Below, one piece after another: positions 36,435-46,127 of a DNA stretch of 64,000 bases (positions within the stretch are counted from its first letter, which is position 1; every line of letters starts with the position of its first letter). A program made the translations under genes and the position numbers. The DNA is from Ovoidimarina sp963698645 (GTDB taxonomy: Bacteria; Pseudomonadota; Alphaproteobacteria; Rhodobacterales; Rhodobacteraceae). The stretch covers positions 62,001-126,000 of the forward strand of contig CAVORP010000001.1 in assembly GCA_963698645.1 (NCBI GenBank), read 5' to 3'. The notes beneath the pieces are model-generated. The model was not told where the DNA came from. It saw only the letters and a program-made list of their open reading frames with translations, and searched no databases.

Positions 36435-37275
36435 CCTCGCCGACCAGTTGGCGCTGTTTGCCAAGGCCCTCGATCCAGACCTCCATGACATCGCCCTTCT
36501 TGAGGTAGACGGGGTTGGGTTTCATGCCCATTCCCACACCCGGCGGTGTTCCGGTTGAAATCACGTCACCCGGATGCAAGGTGCACAATTCGCTCAGATG
36601 CGAAACGATCTGCGCGACCGTGAAGATCATCGTCGATGTGTTCCCGCTCTGCATGCGAGTTCCGTTCACATCCAGCCACATGTCGAGATTCTGGGGATCG
36701 GGGATCTCGTCGCGGGTCACGAGCCATGGGCCGGTCGGCCCGAAGGTGTCGCAGGATTTCCCCTTGGTCCACTGACCGGTGAGTTTCATCTGGAAATACC
36801 GCTCGGACACATCGTTGCAGACGCAATAACCCGCCACGTAGTCCAACGCATCGGCTTCGGATACGTATTTCGCGGTTTTTCCAATCACCACGCCCAGTTC
36901 CACTTCCCAATCCGTATGGGTCGATCCGCGCGGCATGATCACGTCGTCATTCGGCCCGACGATCGCAGAATTGGCCTTCAGGAACAGAATGGGATGCTCA
37001 GGAATTTCCGCCCCAGTTTCAGCGGCATGATCGGAATAGTTCAAACCGATACACATGAATTTTCCGATACCGCCCACGCAAGGACCAAGTCGCGGATTAC
37101 CCGGAACGACCGGAAGGTCCGCCGTATCGAGCTCCGAGATCCGCGCCAGTTCGGCATCGGCCAGAACCGGACCCGACACATCGGGGATCACCCCCGAGAG
37201 GTCGCGAATAGCGCCATCCGCATCGATCAGACCAGGCTTTTCCGCGCCCGTCTCGCCATAGCGTACCAGTTTCAT
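36427..37275 (-). CDS. Fumarylacetoacetate hydrolase family protein
   Basis: FAH-superfamily enzyme (282 aa), of the branch that includes ureidoglycolate lyase and 2,4-diketo-3-deoxy-L-fuconate hydrolase. Metal ligands are seen in HTDWEVELGVVIGK, and the C-terminal signature is ISTGTPPGVGMG. The MKLVRYGETGAEKPGLID N terminus is characteristic of that branch. It is flanked by an IlvD/Edd dehydratase and an SDR, matching the non-phosphorylative L-fucose or L-arabinose-type pathway in which a 2,4-diketo acid is hydrolysed. The exact substrate is inferred. Confidence 0.87.
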   Translation of the reverse strand: MKLVRYGETGAEKPGLIDADGAIRDLSGVIPDVSGPVLADAELARISELDTADLPVVPGNPRLGPCVGGIGKFMCIGLNYSDHAAETGAEIPEHPILFLKANSAIVGPNDDVIMPRGSTHTDWEVELGVVIGKTAKYVSEADALDYVAGYCVCNDVSERYFQMKLTGQWTKGKSCDTFGPTGPWLVTRDEIPDPQNLDMWLDVNGTRMQSGNTSTMIFTVAQIVSHLSELCTLHPGDVISTGTPPGVGMGMKPNPVYLKKGDVMEVWIEGLGKQRQLVGEDG

Positions 37276-37288
37276 GTCAGTCCCTCTC

Positions 37289-39079
37289 TCAGTGATTGTC
37301 GCGCGGCATGTATTTGCCAGCGATGTCCTTGTAGGCATCCGCACCCTTAAGGGTCATTCCTTCCGAGAATGGCCGAACCTTCTCGCGAAAGATCTCCTGC
37401 CATGGCGTCTGGCTCTCCGGCGTATAGGGATGCGGTGGCAGCGCGCCCCGACGCGCGGCAAGTTCGGCCTCCTCCAGCATCATGTTTGCGGTGCAGGTAT
37501 TGAGGTCGATCCGGACCAGGTCTCCGGTTCGGACAAGCGCCAACCCTCCGCCATCAGCGGCTTCGGGCGATGCATTCAGGATCGACGGCGACCCGGATGT
37601 CCCCGATTGCCGACCGTCACCAACGCAGGGCAGCGCCGAAATGCCTTTCCGGATGAGATAGGCCGGCGGACGCATGTTCACGACTTCTGCACCACCGGGA
37701 TAGCCGATTGGACCGGCACCTCGCATGATCAGAATACAGTTCTCATCTATATCAAGAGCTTCATCGTCGATCCTCGCGTGAAAATCCTCCGGCCCGTCAA
37801 ACACGATCGCACGGCCTTCGAAGGCGTTCGGATCTTCCGGGTTCGATAGGTACCGGTTCCGGAACTCGGCCGAGATCACGCTCGTCTTCATGATCGCGCT
37901 GTCAAAGAGATTTCCACTGAGATTGATGAACCCGGCATCCGAAAGCATCGGCGCCGCCACGGTCTTGATGACCTCGGCATTCTCCGTACGCCGGTCACCA
38001 CAGTTCTCACCCATCGTCCTGCCATTTACAGTAACCGCCCCCGGATGCGGCAACAGCCCGGCGGCCATCAGCTCACCTACGACCGCCGGCACGCCGCCTG
38101 CCCGGTGATAATCCTCGCCAAGGTACTCGCCTGCCGGCTGAAGGTTCACAAGAAGCGGCACGCGATGCCCCAACCCCTGCCAGTCGTCATTCGTCAACGG
38201 CACCCCAAGGTGCCGCGCGATGGCGTTCAGATGGATCGGAGCATTGGTCGAACCACCGATGGCCGAATTGACGACGATAGCGTTTTCAAAGGCTTCGCGG
38301 GTCATGATGTCGGACGGCTTCAGGTCTTCATGGACCATTTCCACGATCCGTTTCCCGGTCATATAGCTGATCTGCCCGCGCTCTCGATAGGGTGCCGGGA
38401 TGGCAGCAGACCCCGGCAATTGCATGCCCAGCGCCTCGGCCAGCGAATTCATCGTCGTGGCGGTGCCCATGGTATTGCAATAGCCCACAGACGGCGTGGA
38501 GGAGGCCACGAGTTCCATGAATCCATCATCGTCGATTTCGCCCGCTGCATGCATCTCGCGTGCCTTCCAGACGATCGTCCCCGACCCAGTTCGCTTGCCC
38601 TGGAACCAGCCGTTCAGCATCGGCCCGACCGACAGCGCAATGGCCGGAATATTCACCGTCGCCGCCGCCATTAGAAGAGCCGGTGTCGTCTTGTCACAGC
38701 CGATGTTCAGCACGACCCCGTCGATCGGATAGCCGAACAGCGTCTCGACCAGCGACAGGTAGGCGAGGTTCCGGTCCAGCATCGCGGTCGGTCGCTTGCC
38801 AGTTTCCTGAATCGGATGCACGGGGATCTCGATCACCGTGCCACCCGCAGCGATGACCCCATCCCTGACCCGCTTGGTCAGTTCGATATGGTGGCGGTTG
38901 CAGGGGCTCAGATCGCTGCCGGTCTGCGCTATCCCGATGATGGGTTTGCCCGACTGCAATTCCTCTCGCGTCAGACCATAGTTGAGATACCGCTCGGTAT
39001 AGAGCGCCGTCATCTCGCGGTCGTCCGGATTGTTGAACCAGCGCTGCGACCTGAGGTCGCCTTTCTTCTTATCTGACAA
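37289..39079 (-). CDS. IlvD/Edd-family dehydratase (sugar-acid dehydratase)
   Basis: Iron-sulfur dehydratase (about 596 aa) of the aldonate dehydratase branch of the IlvD/Edd family. A TTG start at 39079 has GAGGG upstream. Cluster and metal ligands are visible: the Cys in LNIGCDKTTPALLMAA, the Cys in GYCNTMGTATTMNSLAEA and MGENCGD in the second half. The N-terminal RSQRWFNNPDDREMTALYTE is typical of arabinonate/xylonate/fuconate dehydratases and not of true dihydroxyacid dehydratase. It removes water from an aldonic acid to give a 2-keto-3-deoxy acid for the neighbouring enzymes. Confidence 0.88.
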   Translation of the reverse strand: MSDKKKGDLRSQRWFNNPDDREMTALYTERYLNYGLTREELQSGKPIIGIAQTGSDLSPCNRHHIELTKRVRDGVIAAGGTVIEIPVHPIQETGKRPTAMLDRNLAYLSLVETLFGYPIDGVVLNIGCDKTTPALLMAAATVNIPAIALSVGPMLNGWFQGKRTGSGTIVWKAREMHAAGEIDDDGFMELVASSTPSVGYCNTMGTATTMNSLAEALGMQLPGSAAIPAPYRERGQISYMTGKRIVEMVHEDLKPSDIMTREAFENAIVVNSAIGGSTNAPIHLNAIARHLGVPLTNDDWQGLGHRVPLLVNLQPAGEYLGEDYHRAGGVPAVVGELMAAGLLPHPGAVTVNGRTMGENCGDRRTENAEVIKTVAAPMLSDAGFINLSGNLFDSAIMKTSVISAEFRNRYLSNPEDPNAFEGRAIVFDGPEDFHARIDDEALDIDENCILIMRGAGPIGYPGGAEVVNMRPPAYLIRKGISALPCVGDGRQSGTSGSPSILNASPEAADGGGLALVRTGDLVRIDLNTCTANMMLEEAELAARRGALPPHPYTPESQTPWQEIFREKVRPFSEGMTLKGADAYKDIAGKYMPRDNH

Positions 39080-39105
39080 ATTCTTGCCCTCGCAAGTTAA
39101 GGCTC

Positions 39106-39849
39106 TCAACCAGACCAGCCGCCGTCGATGATATGTGTCTGACCGGTCGTGAACGCGCTCTCGTCCGACGCAAGATAGACCGCCAGCGCCGCGATCTCCT
39201 CCGGACTACCGATCCGGCCCATGGGTTGCCGCGCGATGAAGGCGGTCATCGCCGCCTCGTAGTCGCCGGTCGCCCGCAAACGATCATGAAGCGATGGGCT
39301 GTCAACGGTTCCCGGACAGATCGCGTTACAGCGCACCCCGGTCGTGATGTAATCGCGCGCCACGGATTTCGTCAGACCGATCACTGCTGCCTTCGTCGCA
39401 CCATAGACGCAGCGGTTGGGCGCCCCGATGATCGAAGAAGCCGCCGAGGACATGTTGATAATCGACCCGGAGCCGCGTTCGATCATTGCAGGAAGCGCGG
39501 CACGGATCGTCCGGAACATGGATTTGACGTTGAGGTCGAACGCAAAGTCCCATTCCTCGGCGGTTGCCTCCAGAATGGTTCCGTTATGGACGAATCCTGC
39601 GCAATTGAACAGGATGTCGGGCCCTGCATGATCGACCCCGATGGAAACGGATTCGGTGTCACGTACATCCAGAATGAAGGTGTGAAGATCTCCCACTGCC
39701 TCGTCTTCGAGGCTCTTCAATGTTGCTTCATTCACATCCGTGGCAAAGACCCGCGCTCCTTCGGCCGCCATGGCCAGCGCCGTTGCCCGACCAATTCCCT
39801 GCCCTGCAGCCGTCACAAGCGCGGTCTTCCCGGTAAGTCGATCTGTCAT
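39106..39849 (-). CDS. SDR family oxidoreductase, 2-keto-3-deoxy sugar-acid dehydrogenase-like
   Basis: Short-chain dehydrogenase (247 aa) with VTAAGQGIGRATALAMAAEG, an NAD-type Asp after the second strand (FATDVNE), NCAGFVHNG and catalytic YGATKAAVIGL. It resembles 2-keto-3-deoxy-L-fuconate dehydrogenase, which would produce the 2,4-diketo acid cleaved by the FAH-family enzyme two genes on. It is the first gene of the minus-strand operon that runs to the HisN-like gene. Confidence 0.85.
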   Translation of the reverse strand: MTDRLTGKTALVTAAGQGIGRATALAMAAEGARVFATDVNEATLKSLEDEAVGDLHTFILDVRDTESVSIGVDHAGPDILFNCAGFVHNGTILEATAEEWDFAFDLNVKSMFRTIRAALPAMIERGSGSIINMSSAASSIIGAPNRCVYGATKAAVIGLTKSVARDYITTGVRCNAICPGTVDSPSLHDRLRATGDYEAAMTAFIARQPMGRIGSPEEIAALAVYLASDESAFTTGQTHIIDGGWSG

Positions 39850-40186
39850 CTCGTGAAATCCAGTTCTCGGTTCATTAATTCGGTCCGGCCCAAAGCCGAC
39901 ACAAACGCCCTGTCGATTCGCAGACGGGTCCGACCGCTCACCCTGATGGGGGGCACGTGACTGTCAACGCGCAAATCACCCTCGGCATATCGGATAACAG
40001 CCCTCATTTTCCCCTCTCAGGAACCGCAGGATAGCGCCGCTCAAGATAGTGCCTAGTGGAAGGCGTCGTGAAATTCTAGGGTCTCCATATCGGAGGGACA
40101 AGGCGAACGGAATTGGCCCGACCGGGATCGTGTCATCAGGCAAGACCCGAGTGGCAGGCGGATCGCAACAGGCAGGAGATCAACGG
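39850..40186. other. Divergent intergenic region between two sugar-acid operons
   Basis: A 337-base non-coding stretch separates the minus-strand SDR start and the plus-strand denD start, so it must hold promoters in both directions. The sequence includes an AT-rich TTCATTAATTCGG patch near 39876 and an AGGAG ribosome-binding site just before denD. I found no convincing inverted repeat or known operator. Confidence 0.5.
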
Positions 40187-41164
40187 ATGGGCAAGATCCT
40201 GATCATAGGTGGCGGTGGCATGCTTGGCCAGAAGCTGGCAACCGCACTTGGCTCTGACGGGCTGGGCCAGGACACGGCACCGGAGGTGACACTTTTCGAC
40301 ATTCGGTTCCCAGGAACCAGCGCCCCCGCAACCAAACGGGTGACCGGATCGATGACCGACCCGGACACCATCCGGGGCCTTGTAGCCAAGCGACCCGACA
40401 CGGTGTTCCACCTTGCTGCGATCGTATCGGGCGAGGCAGAGGTCAATTTCGATCTGGGCTGGCAGACCAACATGCAGGGTTTCTGGACCTTCCTCGAAGC
40501 GCTGCGAAGCGAACATCTGGCCTCCGGCGGAATGTACCGTCCCCGCGTGGTCTTTACCTCCTCGATCGCGGTCTTTGGCGCTCCTTTCCCCGCCAAGATC
40601 GACGACGATTTCCCCACCGCGCCCCGGACGTCCTATGGCGCGCAAAAGGCCATTTCGGAACTGATGCTGAGCGATGTCAGCCGAAAGGGCTTCGTCGACG
40701 GCATCTCGATCCGTCTTCCCACCATTTGCGTCCGTCCCGGCATGCCCAACAAGGCCGCCTCATCCTTCTTCTCGGGCATCATCCGCGAGCCCCTGAATGG
40801 TCAGGAAGCGGTCCTTCCCGTTTCTCCGGACGTTCGTCACTGGCACGCCTCGCCCCGCTCCGCAGTGGGTTTCCTGCGCCATGCCGCCCTTCTGGATTTG
40901 TCGCGCCTCGGAAACCGCCCTGCCTTGAACCTCCCCGGGGTCAGTTGCACTGTCGAAGAACAGATCGAGGCGCTGCGCTCCATTGCCGGAAATGACGTGA
41001 TCAAACTTATCCGGCTCGAACCAGACGCAGCGATCGCCCGGATTGTCGAAGGCTGGCCAAGGGATTTCGCACCCGAACGTGCCTTGGCACTGGGCTTCAC
41101 CGCCGATCCCGATTTTCACTCGATCATCGAAACCTACATTGCCGAGGATATGCCACGAAATTGA
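40187..41164 (+). CDS. denD: D-erythronate dehydrogenase (NAD-dependent epimerase/dehydratase family)
   Basis: Extended SDR (325 aa) with GGGGMLGQKLATALG, FHLAAIVSGEAEVNFD and catalytic YGAQKAISELM. The segments SIRLPTICVRPGMPNKAASS and SVDGISIRLPT are typical of DenD, which oxidises D-erythronate in tetronate catabolism. ATG 40187 has AGGAG upstream. It starts the plus-strand operon; later genes encode an altronate/galactarate-type dehydratase and dehydrogenases, so it may handle a four- to six-carbon acid sugar. Confidence 0.85.
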   Translation: MGKILIIGGGGMLGQKLATALGSDGLGQDTAPEVTLFDIRFPGTSAPATKRVTGSMTDPDTIRGLVAKRPDTVFHLAAIVSGEAEVNFDLGWQTNMQGFWTFLEALRSEHLASGGMYRPRVVFTSSIAVFGAPFPAKIDDDFPTAPRTSYGAQKAISELMLSDVSRKGFVDGISIRLPTICVRPGMPNKAASSFFSGIIREPLNGQEAVLPVSPDVRHWHASPRSAVGFLRHAALLDLSRLGNRPALNLPGVSCTVEEQIEALRSIAGNDVIKLIRLEPDAAIARIVEGWPRDFAPERALALGFTADPDFHSIIETYIAEDMPRN

Positions 41165-41356
41165 CGGTTCGCCACAGCACCCCTCCCCTCGGCACCTTCG
41201 CCATAACGAAAACCTGGTCGGGGAGCGAATTGTGGGGCTGGCGGTTTTGGGGGGAAATGTGGGAAAACGCCCTTGAGCGACCAGTGGCCCGTCCGCGTGT
41301 CGACAACCAAGCCAGCGCAACCGCGCTCACGACTGCGCCCAGGAAAGGACATCGAG

Positions 41357-42869
41357 ATGAGGCCCTTCGTTCGCCTCGACCCAAGCGACAACGTGGTGAC
41401 CGCGACCCGGGCGCTGGATGCTGGCAGCCGGGTCGAAAACGTCATCACAACCGTCCTCATCCCATCAGGTCATAAGATCGCCACCGCGGCGATCCCAACG
41501 GGGGGCGAAATCCGCAAATATGCGCAGCTTATCGGATACGCATCGCAGGACATCGCGCCGGGCGACCATGTTCACAGCCAGAATGTGGCCTTTCGCAACA
41601 CCGAAGCCGCTTACGAATTCGGCACCGACCTGCGCCCCGTGAAACTGGTTCCTGAGGATCAACGCGATACCTTCATGGGCTACCGCCGCGACAACGGTCA
41701 GGTGGGTACCCGCAACTACATCGCCGTTGTGACCTCGGTAAACTGTTCGGCCACGGCGGCGCGCCGGATCGCCGATGCGTTCGGGCCGGATGAGCTGGCG
41801 AAGTATCCGAATGTGGACGGCGTCGTGGCCTTCGTCCACGGCACCGGCTGCGGCATGGCCGGAAGCGGTGACGGCTTTGAAGCGCTCCAGCGCGTGATGT
41901 GGGGTTATGCCCGTCATCCCAACCATGCCGGCGTACTCATGGTGGGCCTCGGCTGCGAGATGAACCAGATCGACTGGCTGCTCGAGGCCTATGGACTTGA
42001 AACAGGGGCCACTGTTCCAGACGATGAACATCCAGAATGTCGCCGGTCTTCAGCGCACGATCGACATGGGCGTTGCAAAGGTTCGCGCCATGCTGCCCTT
42101 GGCCAATCAGTCCACCCGCGTGCCCTGCCCGGCTTCGGATCTGATGGTGGCGCTGCAATGCGGCGGCTCGGACGCATGGTCGGGGATCACCGCCAACCCG
42201 GCGCTTGGCCATGCCTGCGATCTCTTGGTCGCTCAGGGCGGCACCGGCGTCCTTGCGGAAACCCCCGAGATCTATGGCGCCGAACATCTGCTGACTCGCC
42301 GCGCGAACGACGACGCGACGGGCCACCGCCTGATCGGCCTGATCCGCTGGTGGGAGGATTACACCGCCCGCAACAATGGGTCGATGGACAACAACCCGAG
42401 CCCCGGCAACAAGAAAGGCGGTCTTACGACGATCCTCGAAAAGTCTCTTGGCGCAGCCGCCAAGGGCGGAACAACACCGCTGACCGGCGTTTACAAATAC
42501 GCCGAACCCGTCCGCGCCCGCGGCTTCACCTTCATGGACAGTCCCGGCTACGACCCTGCGAGCGTAACGGGGCAGATCGCCGGTGGCTGCAATCTCGTCT
42601 GCTTCACAACAGGGCGTGGATCGGCCTTCGGCTCCAAACCGGCGCCAACGATCAAGGTCGCCACCAATACCGAGATGTACGCCCGCATGACCGACGACAT
42701 GGACGTGAACGCGGGCGACATCCTGACAGGCGGCGCGACAGTCGAGGAAAAGGGCCGCGAGATCTACGAACTATTCCTGCGCGTGGCCTCGGGCGAGGCC
42801 TCGAAATCCGAGGCGCAGGGCCTGGGCGATTACGAGTTCGTTCCTTGGCAAATCGGAGCCGTAATGTGA
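41357..42869 (+). pseudogene. Frameshifted UxaA-family altronate/galactarate-type dehydratase
   Basis: UxaA-family hydro-lyase, about 503 aa when repaired. The N-terminal SAF domain (residues 1-95) is followed by GYRRDNGQVGTRNYIAVVTS, NCSATAARRIADAFG and HGTGCGM. One extra A near 42000 breaks the frame inside LLEAYGLE, after which FQTMNIQNVAGLQRTIDMG continues. CGGSDAWSGITANPALG and GDILTGGATVEEKGREIYEL complete the family pattern. It ends ATGTGA, overlapping the GTG start of the next gene. It dehydrates an aldonic or aldaric acid; the precise substrate is not determined. Confidence 0.85.
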
Positions 42870-43867
42870 CGCGGCTTCTTGTTGCCGGGACCGGGCTGAT
42901 CGGCCATCGCCACATGCGCCACATTCTTGACCATCCCGACCTGACCCTGGCCGGAATCATCGACCCCGTTCCGGAAAATCGTGCGTTGGCGGATGTCCCC
43001 GGTTTCGACGATATCGACTCGGTGGATGTCGAGGCTGATGGCATCGTGATCGCGACGCCGACAGAAAGCCACACACCGCTTGCCGTGAAAGCGCTCGAAA
43101 GAGGCTGGCACGCATTGGTCGAGAAACCACTCGCTGAAAGCCTGGAAGCTGCCGACAGGATGATCGCCGCCGCCGACGCGACCGGGATGCACATCCTCGT
43201 GGGACATCACCGCCGCCACCATCCGGCGGTCGCCAAGCTGAAAGAGATCGTGTCTGGGGGCAACCTCGGCCAGCCTGTTCTTGCCTCGCTGATCTGGGCA
43301 ATGCGCAAGCCCGACGATTATTTCGACCTGGCATGGCGCTCGGGCATGAACGGTGCACCGGTCAAGCAGAACCTGATCCATGAGGTGGACACGCTCCGGT
43401 ATCTCTTCGGTGAAGTGATCGATGTGATCGGTACGGGCTCCAATGCGGTTCGTAGTGCGGCGCGTACCGAAAGCGGCGGCGCCGTCATGACCTTCGATAG
43501 TGGCGTCATCGTCACCATTGCCTTTGCAGATACCACTCCGACCCCTTGGGGTTTTGAGGCAGGCACCGGCGAAAACCCCATGATCCCAAAGACCGGGCAG
43601 GACTGCCTGCGCATCGCCTTCACCCGAGGCGGCATCGAATTTCCCTCCCTACGCATCTGGTCCGGGGCGGAAAGCTGGACCGAGCAACTCGAACTGTCGC
43701 AAGCAAAGGCCGAAACGGCTGTTCCCCTGGTCCGACAGCTCGAGCATTTCGCCGCGGTCATCGCCGGACGCACGGAACCTCTGGTTAACGCGCGCGACGG
43801 GCGCAAGACGCTCGCCGCTACCCTGCGTCTCGAGCAGGTGACCCTGCCGCGGGGGATCGCCGAATGA
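42866..43867 (+). CDS. Gfo/Idh/MocA family oxidoreductase
   Basis: NAD(P)-dependent sugar or polyol dehydrogenase (333 aa). The GTG start at 42866 overlaps the stop of the UxaA gene. The cofactor motif is LLVAGTGLIGHRHMRHI, with HALVEKPLAES carrying the EKP signature (about residue 87), and the catalytic region HEVDTLRYLFG. The frame runs on upstream through the broken dehydratase gene, which is coincidental. It ends overlapping the shikimate-dehydrogenase-like gene by ATGA. Confidence 0.87.
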   Translation: MTRLLVAGTGLIGHRHMRHILDHPDLTLAGIIDPVPENRALADVPGFDDIDSVDVEADGIVIATPTESHTPLAVKALERGWHALVEKPLAESLEAADRMIAAADATGMHILVGHHRRHHPAVAKLKEIVSGGNLGQPVLASLIWAMRKPDDYFDLAWRSGMNGAPVKQNLIHEVDTLRYLFGEVIDVIGTGSNAVRSAARTESGGAVMTFDSGVIVTIAFADTTPTPWGFEAGTGENPMIPKTGQDCLRIAFTRGGIEFPSLRIWSGAESWTEQLELSQAKAETAVPLVRQLEHFAAVIAGRTEPLVNARDGRKTLAATLRLEQVTLPRGIAE

Positions 43868-44721
43868 CCGTGATCCGTGCGGGGCTCATCGGCGCCGGAA
43901 TCGGCCAGTCTCGCTTCGCAGCGGCACTTGATGTCATGTGCAGGGCCAACGGGTTGGAGCTGGAATTCACAGCGATAGACACCGCGCTCCGACCGGAATT
44001 CGATTTCGCCCGCACTGTCGACGATCTGCGCGCGCAGGGTTGGACCGGCGTCACCGTCACCCATCCGCACAAGGTACAGGCGCGCGACTATGCGGGCGCT
44101 TCCATGGACCCCGAGTTTCGCGATCTGGGCGCGGCCAATACGCTCACGTTCCATCCCGAACTCGCCGGTCACAATACGGATTTCACCGGGTTTCTGGCCG
44201 CGTGGCACGGTGTGATGTCCGATCGCGGCCCCGGACATGTGGCCATTGCCGGTGCGGGCGGCGTTTCACGCGCGATCGCCCCTGCCCTTTTGCGCCTTGG
44301 CGCGACGCGGCTTTCGATCTGGGATTCGGTTCCGGAACAGGCTGCGGCCCTTGCCGCCGATCTTGGCGCCAACGTCACAGCAGTCCCCTTCCCGGATAGC
44401 CCCGACGTGATCCGGACGGCAGACGGGTTGGTCAATGCGACGCCTCTGGGCATGACGGGCCATCCCGGCAGCGCCTTTCCCGAGCATCTGATTGGCCCGC
44501 AACGATGGGCCTTCGATGCCGTCTATACACCAACCGATACGGCATTCCTGCGCGCGTCCTGCGCCAAAGGCCTGAAAACGCTGACAGGGTTCGACCTCTT
44601 CCGCTTCATGGCGATCCGTTCTTTCGTCGCCTATACCGGCATCTTCCCCGATTCCGAGAGTACGCTTCGGAGCCTCGACACTCTTCGTCCAAGAGAAATC
44701 GTCGAGGAAAGTGAGGGCTGA
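43864..44721 (+). CDS. Shikimate/quinate dehydrogenase family protein (AroE-like)
   Basis: AroE-fold enzyme (285 aa). It retains the catalytic Lys in VTVTHPHKVQ (about 65), the Asp in GHNTDFTGF (about 101), the cofactor loop AGAGGVSRAIA and the NATPLGM segment. Its N terminus (IRAGLIGAGIGQSRFAAALD) lacks the usual SxSP motif for the shikimate carboxylate. Together with its place in a sugar-acid operon, this argues for a catabolic paralogue acting on a quinate-like or amino-sugar-acid substrate, not the biosynthetic enzyme. Confidence 0.82.
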   Translation: MTVIRAGLIGAGIGQSRFAAALDVMCRANGLELEFTAIDTALRPEFDFARTVDDLRAQGWTGVTVTHPHKVQARDYAGASMDPEFRDLGAANTLTFHPELAGHNTDFTGFLAAWHGVMSDRGPGHVAIAGAGGVSRAIAPALLRLGATRLSIWDSVPEQAAALAADLGANVTAVPFPDSPDVIRTADGLVNATPLGMTGHPGSAFPEHLIGPQRWAFDAVYTPTDTAFLRASCAKGLKTLTGFDLFRFMAIRSFVAYTGIFPDSESTLRSLDTLRPREIVEESEG

Positions 44722-44757
44722 CGCCATGACGCGACCCGCCATGGCAGAGATGAACCC

Positions 44758-45357
44758 GTGCTGACCTTTGCCGCAGCCGTGTTTTTCCTGCTCATCACCC
44801 CGGGACCCGGCGTTCTTTCAACCGCAGGGGTCGGCTCGGCATTCGGATCAGGGCCGGGAAGCCGCTATGTCCTGGGCCTCTTCATCGGCACGAACATGGT
44901 CGCCCTCGCCGTGGTTTCGGGCCTCGCCGCCGTGATCCTTGCCGATCCCCGCATCCGCACCATTCTGTTTCTGCTCTCGGCGACCTATCTTTTGTATCTG
45001 GCCTTGCGCATCGCCCTCGCCGGATCGCGGATCGCCTTCATCGAAGCCCGGAAATCGCCGGGTGTCCTGAACGGTATCGCCCTTCAGATGATCAACCCCA
45101 AAGCCTATGCCGTGAATACGACCTTCTTCTCGGGTTTCTCGTTTCTTCCCCTGAGCCTGCTGACCGAAACGGTCATCAAGTTCCTGATCATGAATGCGAT
45201 CTGGATACCGATCCATTTCCTTTGGCTCTGGGCCGGTATCCGGCTCCGCGAACTCAATCTGTCTGCCCCCGCTCACCGGGCGATCAATATCGGAATGAGC
45301 CTGTCGATGCTCGCCGTTGTCGCCCTTGCCGTGGGTGGCTTTCTGCTGTCGGACTAG
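44758..45357 (+). CDS. LysE/RhtB family translocator
   Basis: Inner-membrane exporter (199 aa) with about six hydrophobic segments; the first is at residues 1-20. A GTG at 44758 is the start. Family motifs include the N-terminal ITPGPGVLSTAG and the IALQMINPKAYAV loop (about residues 103-115). LysE/RhtB proteins export amino acids and related small metabolites. In this operon it could relieve build-up of an amino-acid product near the aminotransferase gene. Confidence 0.87.
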   Translation: MLTFAAAVFFLLITPGPGVLSTAGVGSAFGSGPGSRYVLGLFIGTNMVALAVVSGLAAVILADPRIRTILFLLSATYLLYLALRIALAGSRIAFIEARKSPGVLNGIALQMINPKAYAVNTTFFSGFSFLPLSLLTETVIKFLIMNAIWIPIHFLWLWAGIRLRELNLSAPAHRAINIGMSLSMLAVVALAVGGFLLSD

Positions 45358-45371
45358 AAATGGGAAAAGCC

Positions 45372-46115
45372 ATGAATTCATATGATCTTAGCGGACGCAA
45401 AGCGGTCGTGACCGGAGGTGCACAGGGGATCGGTCTGGCCACGGCGCGGCGGCTTTCGGCAAGCGGTGCCGCGGTTGCGATCTGGGATATCGATGGCGCT
45501 GCCGCGCTGCGCTCCGCAAATGATATCGAGAATGCGGTGGCGGTGGCCTGCGACGTGACCGACTGGGACAGTATCTCCGCCGCCCTGAAAACCACCGAAA
45601 TCGCCTTCGGACAGGTGGATATCCTCGTCAACAGTGCGGGCATCGCCGGCCCCAATGCGCTGGTCGAAGATTACGACATCGGCGCATGGCGCCAGATCCT
45701 CGAGATCAACCTGACCGGCACCTTCCTTGTGAACCGTGCCGTCGTCCCAGGGATGAAACAGCGCGGCTATGGGCGCATCGTCAACATCGCCTCGGTCGCC
45801 GGCAAGGAAGGCAACCCCACCGCAAGCGCCTATTCCGCATCGAAGGCCGGGGTAATCGGCTTCACGAAATCGCTGGGAAAGGAACTGGCGGGTTTCGACA
45901 TCGCTGTGAACTGCGTCACTCCCGCCGCCGCCCGGACGCCGATCTTCGACCAGATGTCGCAAGAGCATATCGACTACATGCTGTCCAAGATCCCCCGCAA
46001 CCGGTTCGTCGAGGTCGAAGAGATCGCCTCGATGATCGGCTGGCTTTGCAGTGCCGAGAACTCCTTTACGACTGCCGCCGTATTTGATCTTTCGGGCGGG
46101 CGTGCAACCTACTGA
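45372..46115 (+). CDS. SDR family oxidoreductase (3-oxoacyl-ACP reductase-like)
   Basis: Short-chain dehydrogenase (247 aa) with VTGGAQGIGLATARRL, WDIDGAAALR (NAD preference), NSAGIAGPNA and catalytic YSASKAGVIGF. ATG 45372 gives the usual N terminus (MNSYDLSGRKAVV); ATG 45360 is an alternative. It starts shortly after the LysE-family gene and 12 bases before the aminotransferase gene, so it belongs to the same operon. Confidence 0.86.
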   Translation: MNSYDLSGRKAVVTGGAQGIGLATARRLSASGAAVAIWDIDGAAALRSANDIENAVAVACDVTDWDSISAALKTTEIAFGQVDILVNSAGIAGPNALVEDYDIGAWRQILEINLTGTFLVNRAVVPGMKQRGYGRIVNIASVAGKEGNPTASAYSASKAGVIGFTKSLGKELAGFDIAVNCVTPAAARTPIFDQMSQEHIDYMLSKIPRNRFVEVEEIASMIGWLCSAENSFTTAAVFDLSGGRATY

Positions 46116-46127
46116 AAGGGGGAAGGA

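Noticed and set aside
41273..43867. A single 864-codon frame joining a UxaA N terminus to a Gfo/Idh oxidoreductase
   Set aside because: The middle part is meaningless in that frame, while the true UxaA C-terminal half is read in another frame up to 42869. The join is coincidental and the oxidoreductase has its own GTG start at 42866.
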